A stretch of DNA of 64,000 nt from Pedobacter chitinilyticus (GTDB lineage Bacteria; Bacteroidota; Bacteroidia; Sphingobacteriales; Sphingobacteriaceae). Location: assembly GCF_003313385.1 (NCBI RefSeq), contig NZ_QMHN01000004.1, positions 2,531 through 66,530 of the forward strand, in the 5' to 3' direction. The notes beneath the pieces are model-generated. The model ran no database searches. It was not told where the DNA came from and saw nothing but the letters and a program-made list of their open reading frames with translations. The position numbers were made by a program, and so were the translations under genes. This document shows positions 1-12,146 of this stretch, in pieces; the stretch's first letter is position 1; each line of letters starts with the position of its first letter.

Positions 1-1
1 T

Positions 2-1666
2 ACGGTGACCAATCCAAATGGTACTTTGACGGTAACTCAGAAAGCGTTGACCGTTACGGCCTCTGCCAGGACCAAGACCTATGGGGATGCGGTGACCTTT
101 GCGGGTACCGAATTTACCTCGGCAGGACTGATCAATGGCGATGCCATCACCAGCGTAACCCTGAGCAGTACGGGGGCAGTAGCTACCGCTACGGTTGCAG
201 GTTCTACCTATCCGATTATCGTATCAACAGCAACAGGTACGGGATTGGGCAACTATAGTATCAGCTATGTGAACAACGCTTTAACCGTAAATAGAAAAGC
301 GCTAACTGTTATCGCAGATAACAAAGAGAAGTTTGTAGGTACGGTTAACCCTGCCTTAACCATTACTTATAATGGATTTGTAAATGCTGAGACTTCGAGT
401 GTATTGACTACACCTGTAAGTATTAGTACTACAGCAGTAACTACTAGTCCGATTGGTACTTATCCGATTACTGTAAGCGGTGCAGCAGCGGCGAATTATA
501 CGATTACTTATACTAATGGAGTGTTAACAGTTAAACCAGGAGCACCAACTAGTGTGAGCTTAGCTGCTGTGACCTTGTTAGAAAACAGGCCTGCAGGAAC
601 CACTGCTGGAACGCTGAGCAGTACTTCTGATGATCCTGCGGCAACCTTTACTTATAGCCTGGTTGCTGGAACGGGTGATACCGATAATGCTTTGTTTGCC
701 GTTTCGGGAACTTCATTAAATACTGCTGCCATTCTGGATTATGAAACCAAGGCAACTTATAGTGTTAGGGTGAGGAGCACCACACAATATGGATTCTCAT
801 TGGATAGAGTGTTCACCATTAATTTAACGGATGTGAATGAAGTGCCTACTTTGGCTGCTGTAGCTAATCAAACGATATGTTATACGAGAACTTCACAGAA
901 TGTAGCCTTAACAGGCATCAGTGCAGGTCCTGAAACTAGTCAAACGACCAGTTTATCAGTAAGCAGCAGCAATGCAGGTTTGTTTGATGCATTGACGGTG
1001 TCTGGTAGCGGTGCTACAGGAACCTTGGTTTATCAAGTTAAAACTGGTGTAGTGGGCACGGCTACGGTTACCGTTACGGTTAAAGATAATGGTGGCATTG
1101 CTAATGGTGGGGTAGATACCTACAGCCGTACTTTTGTAATTACCGTGAATGCCTTGCCTGTATTGAGCATCAGCAGTAATAAGGGGGTAGAAGTTAGTAA
1201 AGGTGAGGTGGTATCCTTAAATGCTATAGGTGCGGTTACTTACAATTGGGCTGCTGACAACAGCATCCTAAGCGGGGCTGGTACAGCAACCTTACAGGTT
1301 AGACCTAAACAAACCACTACCTATACGGTTACGGGAACTAATGCAAATGGTTGCAGTGAAACCAAAAGCATTACCATTACAGTATTGGATGATTACGCAT
1401 TGATTTCAGGTACAAACATCCTTACTCCGAATGGTGATGGTAAAAATGATTACCTGATTATACGTAACATCGATGTGTACCCTAACCATGAGATCAAGAT
1501 CTACGATGTTGCTGGAAGGGTTGTGTACAGCAAAAAGAGTTATGATAACACTTGGGATGGTACCTACAATGGTTCGCCACTGGCAAAAGGCACCTACTAT
1601 TACATCATCGATTTCGATGGTGGCAAGTTCAAGAAAAAAGGTTTCGTATCAATTGTAAGGGACTAA
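2..1666 (+). CDS. C-terminal part of a T9SS type B adhesin (5' end outside window)
   Basis: The reading frame is open from the left edge, so this is the 3' end of a larger gene. It starts inside MBG-type beta-sandwich repeats (residues about 1-175, each opening with a K-A-L-T-V motif). A cadherin-like domain follows (about 180-285, ending in a D-V-N-E calcium-type motif), then a beta-rich domain (about 290-385), an Ig/PKD-like domain (about 385-465) and a type B T9SS sorting domain with [12 protein letters not shown] and GTYYYIIDF. Proteins of this kind are exported by Sec, carried across the outer membrane by T9SS and shown on the surface or released. The type B signal usually needs a PorP/SprF-family partner, and such a gene follows 10 bp downstream. 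The ligand is unknown. Confidence 0.9.
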   Translation, partial: TVTNPNGTLTVTQKALTVTASARTKTYGDAVTFAGTEFTSAGLINGDAITSVTLSSTGAVATATVAGSTYPIIVSTATGTGLGNYSISYVNNALTVNRKALTVIADNKEKFVGTVNPALTITYNGFVNAETSSVLTTPVSISTTAVTTSPIGTYPITVSGAAAANYTITYTNGVLTVKPGAPTSVSLAAVTLLENRPAGTTAGTLSSTSDDPAATFTYSLVAGTGDTDNALFAVSGTSLNTAAILDYETKATYSVRVRSTTQYGFSLDRVFTINLTDVNEVPTLAAVANQTICYTRTSQNVALTGISAGPETSQTTSLSVSSSNAGLFDALTVSGSGATGTLVYQVKTGVVGTATVTVTVKDNGGIANGGVDTYSRTFVITVNALPVLSISSNKGVEVSKGEVVSLNAIGAVTYNWAADNSILSGAGTATLQVRPKQTTTYTVTGTNANGCSETKSITITVLDDYALISGTNILTPNGDGKNDYLIIRNIDVYPNHEIKIYDVAGRVVYSKKSYDNTWDGTYNGSPLAKGTYYYIIDFDGGKFKKKGFVSIVRD

Positions 1667-1676
1667 GGAGGGTAGG

Positions 1677-2594
1677 ATGAACACAAAAATGGATAAGCTC
1701 ATGAAAATGAAAAGATATATGATGGCATTGCTAGTATCGGGCATGGTGTGCGGTACAGCTAGTGCACAATTGGCACCATTGGGTGCTATGTATTACCATA
1801 ATCAGTACCTGAACAACCCAGCCTTTGCGGGGATAGGACAAGGCCTAGAAGTTGACCTTGGCTATCGCCAGCAATGGAGTACGGTGCCAGGATCGCCTAA
1901 GGTGCAGGTATTAACAGGTTCTTATGCCATGACACCAAAGGCGGGAATAGGACTAAATGTATACAATGATCAGACAGGCCTTTTTAAGCGTACCAGGGTA
2001 ATGGGTAGCTATGCTTACCATTTGCCGCTTAACAGCAAGGGCGACAGGTTGAGCTTTGGTGTTTCGCTAGGTTTTATGGACGAGCTGGTAGACCAAGGGC
2101 TAATGGACGGTGATCCGAGCGATCCTACGGCGAGAGCCTTCAACGAGCGTCAGCAATATGTTGACGGGGATTTTGGTGTGGCCTATACCAGCGGTAAATT
2201 TAGTTTGCAAGCGGCGATGCCCAACCTAAGAAATAGCCTAGGTTTAAGCAAAGACGGGGACCGGGTGGTGAACGAGGCAAGATTCTTTGCAGCTGCGAGC
2301 TACAAGATACGTCTGTCGGAGAGTGAAGGTGTTGGATTGGAGCCGAAAGTGGCCTTCCGTGAAGTACGTGGTTTTGACAACATTGTGGATGTGGGTGCAA
2401 ACTTTACCTTTGTAGAAGATAAGATCGGTTTGATGGCGATGTACCATAGCACCAAGAGCACTTCTTTTGGTCTGAGCGCCAAGTTGTCGAAGGCCTTCAG
2501 TCTATTGGGACTATACACCTCTAATACCGCGTCGCTGGCAGGCCAGACCAATGGTAGTTTCGAAGTGAATTTAAAGATCAACCTTTTTAAGTAG
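1677..2594 (+). CDS. PorP/SprF family type IX secretion membrane protein
   Basis: This is a 305-aa outer-membrane beta-barrel protein of the PorP/SprF family. Members help the T9SS export or anchor type B cargo, as SprF does for SprB. After a signal peptide ending near SAQ comes the family hallmark NQYLNNPAFAG. Later parts are typical too: a YAYHLPLN strand, a DGDFGVAYTSG segment and a C-terminal G-S-F-E-V-N-L strand. The start at 1677 has an AGGAGG-like Shine-Dalgarno 5 bp upstream, uncommon in this phylum; internal ATGs at codons 5, 9 and 11 are alternatives. The 10-bp gap to the upstream adhesin implies one transcript, and a strong terminator follows. Confidence 0.93.
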   Translation: MNTKMDKLMKMKRYMMALLVSGMVCGTASAQLAPLGAMYYHNQYLNNPAFAGIGQGLEVDLGYRQQWSTVPGSPKVQVLTGSYAMTPKAGIGLNVYNDQTGLFKRTRVMGSYAYHLPLNSKGDRLSFGVSLGFMDELVDQGLMDGDPSDPTARAFNERQQYVDGDFGVAYTSGKFSLQAAMPNLRNSLGLSKDGDRVVNEARFFAAASYKIRLSESEGVGLEPKVAFREVRGFDNIVDVGANFTFVEDKIGLMAMYHSTKSTSFGLSAKLSKAFSLLGLYTSNTASLAGQTNGSFEVNLKINLFK

Positions 2595-2627
2595 AGCGAA
2601 GTAATTTCCCACTTGATAAAACTATGA

Positions 2628-2652
2628 AGCCCCGCATGTGCGGGGCTTTTTT
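2628..2652 (+). terminator. Intrinsic terminator of adhesin/sprF operon 1
   Basis: A GC-rich stem AGCCCCGCA / TGCGGGGCT is followed at once by six T residues, about 33 bp after the SprF-like stop codon. It is the strongest terminator in the window. Confidence 0.9.
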
Positions 2653-3391
2653 GATGTATGCTTTCCATTGAAATGGCATGTTTAGGAAACTTTACTTTAA
2701 AAAGGACTCTTTTCCTAAAGCGATCTACGACTTAGCTAACATTACTAATCTTAAAACGAAGAAGGTGTCTTATACTTTTCGAACGCTGTAAATAGTAAAA
2801 TTGGTTATACGGGCAGCATCAATTTATTATTTTTAGTAATTATTTTACTTAAACGAGGTCTTCAAACGATTTTCAAGAGTCTATCTTAAAAAGGCTATCT
2901 AAATCTCATGTTTTGATCACTAAATTATTCTTTACGCTGTGTGCCTGGTTACAAAGATTTTTAGCTTATGTGCCAAGTATAGCCATGAATAACAGCTTTC
3001 ATTTTAGGGTCGCTTGGTCTTTAAAATGTGATTTAGCCGCATTAAAATTAAGCTGTGAAATGTTGTTTGCTTCATGCAGGCGACGTGAACGAATCAAATT
3101 GGTTTTTATTACAAAAAGTTGTTAAAAATTTGCTTTTGTTCACGATATCTATATCTTTGTTACAACTATTAGCTCTTGACATGTACGCTCTCGCACTCCA
3201 AAAAACTGAAAAGTTCTGTTTCTATGGACTGTTATGGGCTGTCGTACGGCATTTAAAAGCTACAAATTTTCCGATTGAATTATATCCCAAAAGCTACAAA
3301 TTAATTGGGCTCACCTACTTTTTTATGCCACTCGTTTGGTGTTTAAACATCTCCTTACTATTTCCTAAGAATACAAACTAAACCCATATTT
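2653..3391. other. Long AT-rich intergenic region and leader of adhesin 2
   Basis: About 740 bp lie between the terminator and the 2353-aa adhesin gene. Two short open frames here (2913-3125 and 3055-3381) have no recognisable domain, and the second overlaps the predicted promoter, so I do not call them genes. The only supported element is the promoter at 3129-3159. The roughly 225 nt between it and the start codon would be an unusually long 5' leader. Confidence 0.5.
3129..3159 (+). promoter_or_regulatory. Bacteroidota-type promoter for adhesin 2
   Basis: TTTG (3129-3132), a 19-bp spacer and TATCTTTG (3152-3159) match the Bacteroidota -33/-7 consensus TTTG-N19-21-TAnnTTTG exactly. Transcription would start near 3166. 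Confidence 0.6.
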
Positions 3392-6300
3392 ATGCAGAAA
3401 TTTTACTTTAAAAAATTTTTCTCGTGTTTGTTGCTATTAATAGCTGCTTTAGTATTGCCTAATTGGGCAAAGGCACAAACAACAGAAACTTTTGAGGCCA
3501 GCCCCACAGGGGCTACCTTTACAAATGGTACTAAAACCTTTAATTTAACCAGTAGCTATCTTAGCTTTACCGTTGTAAACTTTGCTGGTTTAGGCTATAA
3601 TGCCTCGAACAGGTTTATTCAGGTTGCTGATGGAACTGGAGGTCAATCTATGGGCCAAACGGGCACCATTACTGATGCAACAGGTACGTTTAAGGTTAAT
3701 AATTTATGGATCTACCTTACCGGTGATGCGACTCAGAGTCCGAATGTTACCGTTAATGGGCAACCTGGATCAGTTACTTTTATCGGGAAATTGGGAGGAG
3801 TGACACAATTTACTGTGGTTAAAACTACTAACGGAACCAATATTGGTTTTGGTCTTCCAGGTAATGGCTTCATTCCTATCAACTTTGCTACTGAAGGTGG
3901 TACAAATAATACTGGTGTAATAATAGACCAGCTTGAGATTCAATTGAGTAGCAATTATGATTATTTTGCAATCGATAATTTTGTATTTCAGGATGCTCCA
4001 ACTTGTACTGCACCAGTTATTACAGGCAACCCGCCCAACAGATCCATTTGTGTAAATGGCAATACTACTTTTACAGGAAGTGCAACGGGAGCTACTGCTT
4101 ATAAATGGCAAGTGAATACAGGATCTGGATTCACCGATATCTCAAATGGTGGTGTATATTCAAATGCGACCACCACTACCTTGACCATTACTGGCGCAAC
4201 TGCAGGAATGAATGGATATACTTATCGCTTGGTAGCGATGAACGGCGTAGCAAGCTGTTTTACAAATTCCAATGTAGCAACCCTAACAACGAGCAATATT
4301 ACCGCCTCAACCGCCAAAAATGATGCGTTGTGCTACGGAGGTACTGGATCGGCTGCTGTTTCTCCATCTGGAGGAATTGGCGGATATACCTATTCATGGT
4401 CCCCAAGTGGCGGTACGGGTAGTATTGCTACAGGACTTACTGCGGGAACTTATACCGTAACCATTACTGATGCAATTGGCTGCCAGATTACAAAAACAAT
4501 TACCATTAATCAACCTGCTTCAGCACTATCTGCAGCCAGCGGTGGCGGCTTTACTACTGTAAGCTGTAACGGTGGTAGCAACGGAACTGCTACAGTAGCA
4601 CCAACAGGCGGAACACCTCCTTACACTTATTCATGGGCACCAAGCGGTGGAACCAATGCTACAGCAACAGGTTTATCTGTAGGTGTCTATACGGTAACAG
4701 TAACTGATAACAATAATTGCCAAGTTACCCGTAACTTCACCATTACCCAGCCTACGGCATTAAGCACTAGTTCTACAAGTCAAACCAATATTGCCTGTAA
4801 TGGCGGGGCTACAGGTTCAGCTTCAGTTACCCCAACTGGCGGTACACCGGGCTATACCTACTCATGGGCACCAGCGGGAGGTACCGCAGCAACGGCCACA
4901 GGTTTAACAGCTGGTACTTACACCGTTACCATCACAGATGCCAATGCTTGTACCATCACCAGAACTTTTACCATTACGCAGCCTACGGCACTGAATACCA
5001 CTGGGGGCAGCAAAACCGATGTAAGCTGCAATGGCGGATCTAACGGAACAGCTACGGTAGCTCCTACTGGAGGAACACCTCCTTATACTTATTCGTGGGC
5101 ACCAAGTGGTGGTACAGCCGCCACAGCAACAGGCTTATCCGTAGGTACCTATACGGTAACGGTAACCGATGCGAATGCTTGTGTGAACACCAAGTCCTTT
5201 ACCATTACGCAGCCTACGGCACTGAATACCACTGCGGGCAGCAAAACCGATGTAAGCTGCAATGGTGGATCTAACGGCACAGCTACGGTAACCCCTACTG
5301 GTGGAACAGCGCCTTATACTTATTCATGGGCCCCAAGCGGCGGTACCAATGCTACAGCCACAGGTTTATCTGTCGGTGTGTATACCGTCACCGTAACCGA
5401 TGCCAAAGGTTGTACTGGTAACAAATCTTTTACCATTACCCAGCCTACGGCACTTAGTCTTGCCTCGGGTAGCAAAACCGATGTAAGCTGTAATGGTGGT
5501 TCTAATGGGGTAGCTACCGTAGCGCCAACAGGTGGTACGCCAGGCTATACTTATTCATGGTCTCCAAGCGGTGGTACAGCGGCAACGGCAACAGGTTTAT
5601 CTGCGGGATCCTATACGGTAACGGTAACTGATGCGAATGCTTGCCAAGTTACACGTAGTTTTACCATTGGCCAGCCAGCCTCGGCATTAAGCACTAGTGC
5701 TACAAGTCAAACCAATATCGCCTGTAATGGTGGTGCTACAGGCTCAGCTTCTGTTACCGCAACAGGTGGTACTCCAGGCTATACCTACTCATGGGCACCA
5801 GCAGGAGGTACCGCAGCAACGGCCACAGGTTTAACGGCTGGTACTTATACCGTTACCATTACGGATGCCAATGCGTGCTCAATCACCAGAACTTTTAACA
5901 TTACCGAACCACCAGCCTTAGTCGTTAACCCCGTTTCACAAACCAATATTGCATGTAATGGCGGAGCTACGGGTTCAGCCATGGTTGCTGCTACAGGTGG
6001 CACAGGACCTTACACTTATTCATGGGCGCCATCAGGCGGTACAGCAGCAACGGCTACTGGCTTAGTTGCGGGTACTTATACCGTTACTGTTACCGACGCG
6101 AACTCATGTAGCAAAACACAAACCTTTACCATCACTCAGCCACCAGCATTGGTAGTAACTGCAGGTACGCAAAACAACGTATCATGTAACGGTGGCGCTA
6201 ACGGTACAGCACAGGTAATCGCAACGGGCGGTACGCCTGCCTATACCTACTCATGGGCACCAAGTGGCGGTACCAATGCTACAGCTACAGGTTTAGCTGC

Positions 6301-9300
6301 GGGTACCTATACCGTAACGGTAACCGATGCCAATGCTTGCACAAAAACACAAACTTTTACCATTACGCAACCATCAGCATTGGTTGTTAGTCCAGTTGCA
6401 CAAACCAATATTGCATGTAATGGTGGGGCTACGGGCTCTGCTACGGTTGCTGCTACAGGCGGTACACCAGGTTATACCTATTCATGGGCACCATCAGGCG
6501 GTACGGCAGCAACGGCTACTGGTTTAGTTGCGGGCACTTATACCGTAACGGTAACCGATGCTAATGCGTGCACAAAAACACAAACTTTTACCATTACCCA
6601 ACCACCTGCATTTGCAATTACCACCTCGCAAACTAACATTGCTTGTAACGGCAGTGCCACAGGCGCTGCTACAGTGAATGTAACAGGTGCTACAGGACCA
6701 TATACCTATTCATGGGCACCATCAGGCGGTACAGCAGCAACGGCTACGGGTTTAGTTGCGGGCACTTATACGGTAACGATAACCGATGCCAATGCTTGTA
6801 CCACTACCAGAACCTTTACCATTACCCAGCCACCTGCCTTGGCAACTACTGCTGGAACGGTCAACAACGTATCATGTAATGGTGGTGCTAACGGTACAGC
6901 TCAAGTAATCACAACAGGAGGAACTGGACCATATACTTATTCATGGGCTCCAAGTGGCGGTACAGCGGCAACTGCTACGGGCTTAGCTTCGGGCACTTAT
7001 ACGGTAACGGTAACCGATGCCAACTTATGTAGCACCACACGATCGTTTACCATTACCCAGCCATCAGCTTTAGTCGCTAATGCTGGCGGGCAAACTAATG
7101 TATCATGTAACGGTGGTGCTAATGGCTCAGCAACCGTAAGCGTAACTGGCGGTACAGGTACTTACACTTATTCGTGGGCACCAAGTGGCGGTACAGCGGC
7201 AACGGCATCAGGCCTGTTAGCTGGAACCTACACGGTAACCATAAAAGATGCGAACAATTGCCAAACCACTCAGTCGTTTACCATTACCCAACCAACGGCA
7301 ATTACTGCAACACAAAGTCAAACCAATGTACTATGCAATGGTTCGGCTACAGGTTCGGCTAGTGTAACCGTAAGCGGTGGTACTGGTGCTTACACCTATT
7401 TATGGTCTCCATCTGGTGGTACCGCAGCTACGGCAAGCGGATTGACAGTAGGTAATTACTCAGTGCTTATTACGGATGCCAATGGATGTACTATCACTAA
7501 AAACTTTACGATTACCCAGCCGCCTGTGTTGGCAGCAACTTATTCGCAAACCAATATTGCTTGTAACGGTGGCTCAACTGGATCGGCTTCGATTGTTCCA
7601 TCTGGCGGTACGACTCCATATACTTATCTATGGTCAACAGGAGCGACAAGTTCTTCTATTAGCGGCTTAGCGGCTGGAGCATACTCGGTAACCGTTACCG
7701 ATGCCAATGGCTGTACTACTACCAGAAACTTAACTTTAACGCAGCCAACAGCCATTACGGCAACACAAAGCCAAATCAATGCTACTGCCTTTGGTGCGGC
7801 TAATGGTAGTGCTTCGGTGGTGGCAGCAGGTGGTACACCAGGTTATACTTATTCATGGGCACCATCTGGAGGTACAGCGGCAACAGCTACAGGATTGGTT
7901 GCGGGTAACTATACCGTAACCATTACCGATGCCAATGGTTGTTCCATCACCAAAAACTTCACCATTACCCAACCAGCAGGTGTTTCGGGCGTTACCGCAA
8001 GCACTGCCAATGGTACTTATAAAATAGGGGATGTGATCGACGTTCAGGTGAACTTCCACATGCCGGTAACGGTAACTGGAACACCACAATTGGCCTTAAA
8101 TGCTGGCGCTAATGCGGTGTATAACTCAGGTACTGGCACTTCATCATTAGTATTTAAATACACCGTTGCTTCAGGCAACCAAACTGCAGATCTTGATTAC
8201 ACCAGTACCACTGCTTTAGCATTGGCTGGCGGAACCATCAAGGATGCTTTAAATAATAGTGCCACTTTAACCCTACCTGCTCCTGGAGCAGCAGGTTCAC
8301 TAGGTGCCAATAAAAGCATCGTGATTGATGGTATTGCACCTGCAGCACCGGTTATTGCGGCAGTAGCCGATGGCGCCACTGTTTATACTGGTCTTCCAGC
8401 GATTAATGGTACGGCCGAAATTGGTTCGACAGTAAGTTTACAAATTGACGCCGCAACAGTGAGCACGAGCATTCCTGTTGATCCTAGCGGTAATTGGACT
8501 TACACCTTAACTACTGCCTTGTTAGACGGTACACATACCTTAAAAGCATTAACTACTGATGCGGCAGGTAATCCAAGTGTGTATAGCAACACCAATACCT
8601 TTACCGTAATTACGGTGCCAACCATTACCGCAACAGGTACCCTAAATGCCTTGAATACCGTTTACGGAACAGCATCAACAAGTACACCATTTGCAGTTTC
8701 TGGCGTGAACATGAAAGCGGGCATTTTGGTAACCCCACCAGCTGGCTTTGAGGTAAGTGCAAACAACACCACCTTTACCAATACCGTAACCATTGGTGCG
8801 GCGGGCATGATGGCCAGCACACCAGTTTACCTAAGGTTAAAAAATACCACCGCAGTAGGTTCATACAGTGGTAATATTGTACTCACCAGTACCGATGCCG
8901 TTAACGTGAACAAAGCCACCGTAGCAAGTACAGTTACTGCTGCACCGCTTACCGTTACTGCAAACCCAGTAAATAAAACTTATGGCGATGTATTAACAGC
9001 GGCCACAGGGTCGACAGCTTTTGTTGCTACTGGATTGAAAAACGCAGAAACTGTAGGTACCGTAAGCTTAGCTTATGGCACAGGTGCTGCAGCTAACGAT
9101 CCGATAGGAACTTACACCGCAAAAGTAACGCCTAGCGCTGCTGTTGGAGGTACCTTTACCGCTAGCAACTACACCATTACCTATGCAGCTGGAGATATTG
9201 TAATAGGCGTTAAAGCCGTTACCGTAACTGCGGATGCGAAGAGCAAAGTATATGGCAGTGCTGATCCAGCCTTGACCTATACCGTTAGCCCTGCCTTGGT

Positions 9301-10453
9301 AAGTGGCGATAGCTTTACAGGCACACTTAGCCGTGTAACTGGTGAGGCCGTAGGCACCTATGCCATCAACAGAAACAGTTTAGCCCTAAGCAGTAACTAT
9401 GTAATTACCTATGTAGGCGCTAACTTAACCATCACCAAAAAACCACTTGACGTAATTGCAACCAACACCAGCAAAACCTATAACGGTTTAGCATTTAACG
9501 GTGGCAACGGCGTAACTTACAGTGGTTTTGTAGGCAGCGACAACGCGGCAAACAGCTTAACAGGTACATTAACCTATACGGGTACCGCACAAGGAGCCAT
9601 CAATGCAGGCACCTATGTGATTACCCCAGCAGGTTATGCTTCGGCTAACTACCAGCCAAACTATGTAAACGGTACTTTAACCGTAAACAAGGCAACGTTA
9701 ACCGCTAAAGCTGATGATAAAGCACGTTGCTTTGGACAAGCCAACCCAAGCTTTACCATCACCTACACAGGTTTTGTAAATGGAGAAACCGCTAGTGCAG
9801 TAAGTACCGCACCAGCAATGACCACTACGGCTAATGCCAATTCAGTGGCCAATACTTATCCAATTAGTATTACTGGAGGTACTGCAACCAACTATGCATT
9901 TACTTACCAAAACGGTACATTAACCGTTAATCCACTACCAGTAGTGAGCATTGTTTCAAGCAAAGGCGCATCATTAAGTAAAGGCGAGACAACGGTACTT
10001 ACCGCTACAGGAGGTACTTCATACACATGGGCAAATGCTGCTGGTATTATCAGTGGACAAAATACCGCTTCACTTACCGTTAGACCTAGCGTAACCACTA
10101 CCTATACGGTAACGGCTACCAATGCAACAGGTTGTAGCGATGTGAAGACCATTACCATTGAAGTTAGAGATGACTACGAAGCCATTAAAGCAACGAACAT
10201 CCTTACACCAAATGGCGATGGTATCAATGATACATGGGTGGTTGAGAATATCGATCAATATCCAAACAACGAAGTGAAGATCTTTGACAAAGCGGGACGC
10301 GTGTTGTACAGCAAAAAAGCTTACGACAACAGCTGGAATGCTACCGTAAACGGAGCACCATTAGCCGAAGGAACTTACTTCTATATCATTGACTTCGGTC
10401 CTGGTAAAGCAAAAAGAAGAGGTTTTATCACCATTGTACGTGAGGATAAATAA
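3392..10453 (+). CDS. Giant T9SS type B adhesin with 16 SprB repeats (2353 aa)
   Basis: A signal peptide (residues 1-28, ending AKAQ) is followed by a beta-rich N-terminal domain (about 30-205) and an Ig-like domain (about 205-300). Sixteen tandem SprB repeats of about 76 residues cover about 303-1527. Each has a (S/A)CNGG-type motif, [11 protein letters not shown], a [15 protein letters not shown] strand and FTITQP at the end; repeat 16 has lost the CNGG. Two Ig-like domains (about 1528-1740), MBG-type repeats (about 1830-2190), another Ig-like domain and a type B sorting domain (about 2262-2353, with [12 protein letters not shown]) complete it. SprB of Flavobacterium is the mobile gliding adhesin, so adhesion is likely; gliding itself cannot be inferred here. 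An SprF-like gene follows 27 bp downstream. Confidence 0.95.
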   Translation: MQKFYFKKFFSCLLLLIAALVLPNWAKAQTTETFEASPTGATFTNGTKTFNLTSSYLSFTVVNFAGLGYNASNRFIQVADGTGGQSMGQTGTITDATGTFKVNNLWIYLTGDATQSPNVTVNGQPGSVTFIGKLGGVTQFTVVKTTNGTNIGFGLPGNGFIPINFATEGGTNNTGVIIDQLEIQLSSNYDYFAIDNFVFQDAPTCTAPVITGNPPNRSICVNGNTTFTGSATGATAYKWQVNTGSGFTDISNGGVYSNATTTTLTITGATAGMNGYTYRLVAMNGVASCFTNSNVATLTTSNITASTAKNDALCYGGTGSAAVSPSGGIGGYTYSWSPSGGTGSIATGLTAGTYTVTITDAIGCQITKTITINQPASALSAASGGGFTTVSCNGGSNGTATVAPTGGTPPYTYSWAPSGGTNATATGLSVGVYTVTVTDNNNCQVTRNFTITQPTALSTSSTSQTNIACNGGATGSASVTPTGGTPGYTYSWAPAGGTAATATGLTAGTYTVTITDANACTITRTFTITQPTALNTTGGSKTDVSCNGGSNGTATVAPTGGTPPYTYSWAPSGGTAATATGLSVGTYTVTVTDANACVNTKSFTITQPTALNTTAGSKTDVSCNGGSNGTATVTPTGGTAPYTYSWAPSGGTNATATGLSVGVYTVTVTDAKGCTGNKSFTITQPTALSLASGSKTDVSCNGGSNGVATVAPTGGTPGYTYSWSPSGGTAATATGLSAGSYTVTVTDANACQVTRSFTIGQPASALSTSATSQTNIACNGGATGSASVTATGGTPGYTYSWAPAGGTAATATGLTAGTYTVTITDANACSITRTFNITEPPALVVNPVSQTNIACNGGATGSAMVAATGGTGPYTYSWAPSGGTAATATGLVAGTYTVTVTDANSCSKTQTFTITQPPALVVTAGTQNNVSCNGGANGTAQVIATGGTPAYTYSWAPSGGTNATATGLAAGTYTVTVTDANACTKTQTFTITQPSALVVSPVAQTNIACNGGATGSATVAATGGTPGYTYSWAPSGGTAATATGLVAGTYTVTVTDANACTKTQTFTITQPPAFAITTSQTNIACNGSATGAATVNVTGATGPYTYSWAPSGGTAATATGLVAGTYTVTITDANACTTTRTFTITQPPALATTAGTVNNVSCNGGANGTAQVITTGGTGPYTYSWAPSGGTAATATGLASGTYTVTVTDANLCSTTRSFTITQPSALVANAGGQTNVSCNGGANGSATVSVTGGTGTYTYSWAPSGGTAATASGLLAGTYTVTIKDANNCQTTQSFTITQPTAITATQSQTNVLCNGSATGSASVTVSGGTGAYTYLWSPSGGTAATASGLTVGNYSVLITDANGCTITKNFTITQPPVLAATYSQTNIACNGGSTGSASIVPSGGTTPYTYLWSTGATSSSISGLAAGAYSVTVTDANGCTTTRNLTLTQPTAITATQSQINATAFGAANGSASVVAAGGTPGYTYSWAPSGGTAATATGLVAGNYTVTITDANGCSITKNFTITQPAGVSGVTASTANGTYKIGDVIDVQVNFHMPVTVTGTPQLALNAGANAVYNSGTGTSSLVFKYTVASGNQTADLDYTSTTALALAGGTIKDALNNSATLTLPAPGAAGSLGANKSIVIDGIAPAAPVIAAVADGATVYTGLPAINGTAEIGSTVSLQIDAATVSTSIPVDPSGNWTYTLTTALLDGTHTLKALTTDAAGNPSVYSNTNTFTVITVPTITATGTLNALNTVYGTASTSTPFAVSGVNMKAGILVTPPAGFEVSANNTTFTNTVTIGAAGMMASTPVYLRLKNTTAVGSYSGNIVLTSTDAVNVNKATVASTVTAAPLTVTANPVNKTYGDVLTAATGSTAFVATGLKNAETVGTVSLAYGTGAAANDPIGTYTAKVTPSAAVGGTFTASNYTITYAAGDIVIGVKAVTVTADAKSKVYGSADPALTYTVSPALVSGDSFTGTLSRVTGEAVGTYAINRNSLALSSNYVITYVGANLTITKKPLDVIATNTSKTYNGLAFNGGNGVTYSGFVGSDNAANSLTGTLTYTGTAQGAINAGTYVITPAGYASANYQPNYVNGTLTVNKATLTAKADDKARCFGQANPSFTITYTGFVNGETASAVSTAPAMTTTANANSVANTYPISITGGTATNYAFTYQNGTLTVNPLPVVSIVSSKGASLSKGETTVLTATGGTSYTWANAAGIISGQNTASLTVRPSVTTTYTVTATNATGCSDVKTITIEVRDDYEAIKATNILTPNGDGINDTWVVENIDQYPNNEVKIFDKAGRVLYSKKAYDNSWNATVNGAPLAEGTYFYIIDFGPGKAKRRGFITIVREDK

Positions 10454-10480
10454 TTGTAACACAAACTAATTTTGTAAAAA

Positions 10481-11368
10481 ATGAAAAGACATAAGATTTT
10501 AGCTTTGGTGAGCATTATTACCTTATCTATCACAGCTAAAGCACAACTTGATCCATTGTCGTCGCAGTACTTCAATAACCGTTACCAGCTCAATCCAGCC
10601 TTTGCAGGGATTGAGCACGTGACCAACCTTAACTTCGGTTATCGTAGCCTTTGGAACAACATTCCAGGGGCACCCATTACGCAAGCCGTAACGGTTGATC
10701 ATGGCTTCAATAAAGTAGGTTTAGGCTTAAACTTTGTAAACGATAAAACAGGTTTACAACGTCAAACCAAAGTGACGGGCAGCTTTGCCTATCACTTGCC
10801 CTTAAACGAGGTAAGCAATCTTCACTTTGGGGTTTCCTTAGGAGTAGCCAACCAGAACTTAAATACATCGGACATTATAGGGAATCCTAACGACCCTCAA
10901 TCGAGGATGTACAACGAGCGTGAATCTTATCTTGATGGCGATTTTGGCGTAGCTTATACCAACCAAAGATTAACCATTAATGCTGCTTTGCCAAATTTGA
11001 ATAAATTGTTCAGAGGCAATAATACGAGGTATGCAGACGTGGCAAGATTCTTCTCTTCGGTGAGCTATAAAATCCCATTAAGCGCCAATACCAATGGCGA
11101 AATTGTAGAACCTTTAGTGGCCTACAGAGCCATATCGGGCTACGATAGTATTTGGGATGCGGGCGCACAGCTGGCGGTCGTTAATCAACAGATCCTACTT
11201 TCGGCAATGTACCACAGTTCTAAAAATGCCACCTTTGGTTTTGGGATGGATTATAAAAAGAAATACCTGATTAGCGGTCTTTATACTTCTAACACTTCGC
11301 AGTTAAGCAGCTACACCAATGGTAGCTTTGAGCTTTACTTAAGGGTTAAAATAGGGTCGCCTAAATAG
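10481..11368 (+). CDS. PorP/SprF family type IX secretion membrane protein
   Basis: This is a 295-aa member of the same family as the proteins at 1677 and 39041. It has a signal peptide (about residues 1-21, ending KAQ), then YQLNPAFAG, a FAYHLPLN strand, LDGDFGVAYTNQ and a C-terminal G-S-F-E-L-Y-L barrel strand. It lies 27 bp after the SprB-repeat adhesin, so it is probably the dedicated outer-membrane partner of that protein. A terminator hairpin follows. The three copies differ clearly outside the shared motifs, which fits cargo-specific partners rather than recent duplicates. Confidence 0.93.
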   Translation: MKRHKILALVSIITLSITAKAQLDPLSSQYFNNRYQLNPAFAGIEHVTNLNFGYRSLWNNIPGAPITQAVTVDHGFNKVGLGLNFVNDKTGLQRQTKVTGSFAYHLPLNEVSNLHFGVSLGVANQNLNTSDIIGNPNDPQSRMYNERESYLDGDFGVAYTNQRLTINAALPNLNKLFRGNNTRYADVARFFSSVSYKIPLSANTNGEIVEPLVAYRAISGYDSIWDAGAQLAVVNQQILLSAMYHSSKNATFGFGMDYKKKYLISGLYTSNTSQLSSYTNGSFELYLRVKIGSPK

Positions 11369-11396
11369 GGATTAAAGCTTTATAAGCACAAAAGAT

Positions 11397-11432
11397 AAAC
11401 AAGCTTCAGCAGAAATGTTGGAGCTTGTTTTA
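11397..11432 (+). terminator. Intrinsic terminator of adhesin/sprF operon 2
   Basis: The stem AAACAAGCT / AGCTTGTTT has a 16-nt loop and a short T run, and begins 29 bp after the SprF-like stop codon. Confidence 0.7.
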
Positions 11433-11531
11433 TGATAGGGTTGCTTGAGTGTTATAGATTAAATATCTTACAAGGCTCATGAGATTTATACCATAGGATT
11501 TATAAGTAGAAAGCTTGATCTTGTCGCTTTA

Positions 11532-11692
11532 AGATTGCTTTCCCGAATAGTCGGGACAAACTGTACCTCGCAATTGTAAAGGTTTAATAATTCTGTTACC
11601 TAATTATTAAACCTTTACAGCAATGACAGCCGCTCCATCGTCATTGCGAGGAACGAAGCAATCTATTTTGATACTAATACTTGCGCTACGGT
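11532..11692. repeat. Palindromic intergenic repeat, copy A (interrupted)
   Basis: The outer arms AGATTGCTT... and ...GAAGCAATCT, with inner parts CCTCGCAAT and GTCATTGCGAGG, match the uninterrupted copies at 20214 and 21601. The right flank carries the same ACTAAnACTTGCGCTA tail. The left arm is broken by a small palindrome (TCCCGAATAGTCGGGA, 11541-11556) and by a 45-bp element at 11575-11619. Confidence 0.75.
11575..11619. mobile_element. 45-bp palindromic mini-insertion with 5-bp target duplication
   Basis: The left arm TGTAAAGGTTTAATAATT is a perfect inverted copy of the right arm, with a 9-nt centre. GCAAT lies directly on both sides (11570-11574 and 11620-11624). Removing the element and one GCAAT restores the CTCGCAATGAC sequence seen in the intact repeat copies. 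This is what a transposed, transposase-less mini-element would leave. Confidence 0.6.
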
Positions 11693-12146
11693 GGGGGATC
11701 ATTTCTTGCTCTAGCTTTATGTCCTTGCCGTTTTTGTACAAATTCAAACCATTTCTGTACAAAAATGAACCCGTCGAATAGTACTTACTTAATAGATTTG
11801 CACTAACTAAATTAATAAATCGAAATATGAAATCTAACCTTATGTCCGTCATTAGGGGCGCTCAAGTTCTCAGACTCTTTCTGAAAATCAGTGGAAATTA
11901 TCCATCTATATTGGGTCATTTTTAAACTAGCTAATTCCTATACACCCAAACATGCTTGTCTTGGAATTACAATCCTTCTCATCTTATTAAATTCTTGCAG
12001 CTTTCCTTCTTTTACATAACATTGGTTCGTTGTGTACGATAGGACGGTAATAATGTGGATGGCTAGCGGCTTGTCTTTTGGGTTAGCTAGTATAAGATTA
12101 GGTATAAGGTAGTTTCTAGGAGGCAGTTTGCTAGCTGAAAATATTT
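11693..12146. other. Intergenic region upstream of the Rhs locus
   Basis: About 450 bp without a supportable gene. A TAGATTTG box (11793-11800) resembles a -7 element but has no TTTG at the right distance, and the 32-codon frame after it is too short to call. I found no clear promoter immediately before the Rhs gene. Confidence 0.4.

Noticed and set aside
3055..3381. 108-codon open frame before adhesin 2
   Set aside because: It has no recognisable domain and runs across the consensus promoter; its composition is that of AT-rich intergenic DNA.
11607..11852. 81-codon minus-strand frame
   Set aside because: It is built from the palindromic repeat and the edge of the nested element, which read as protein by chance.
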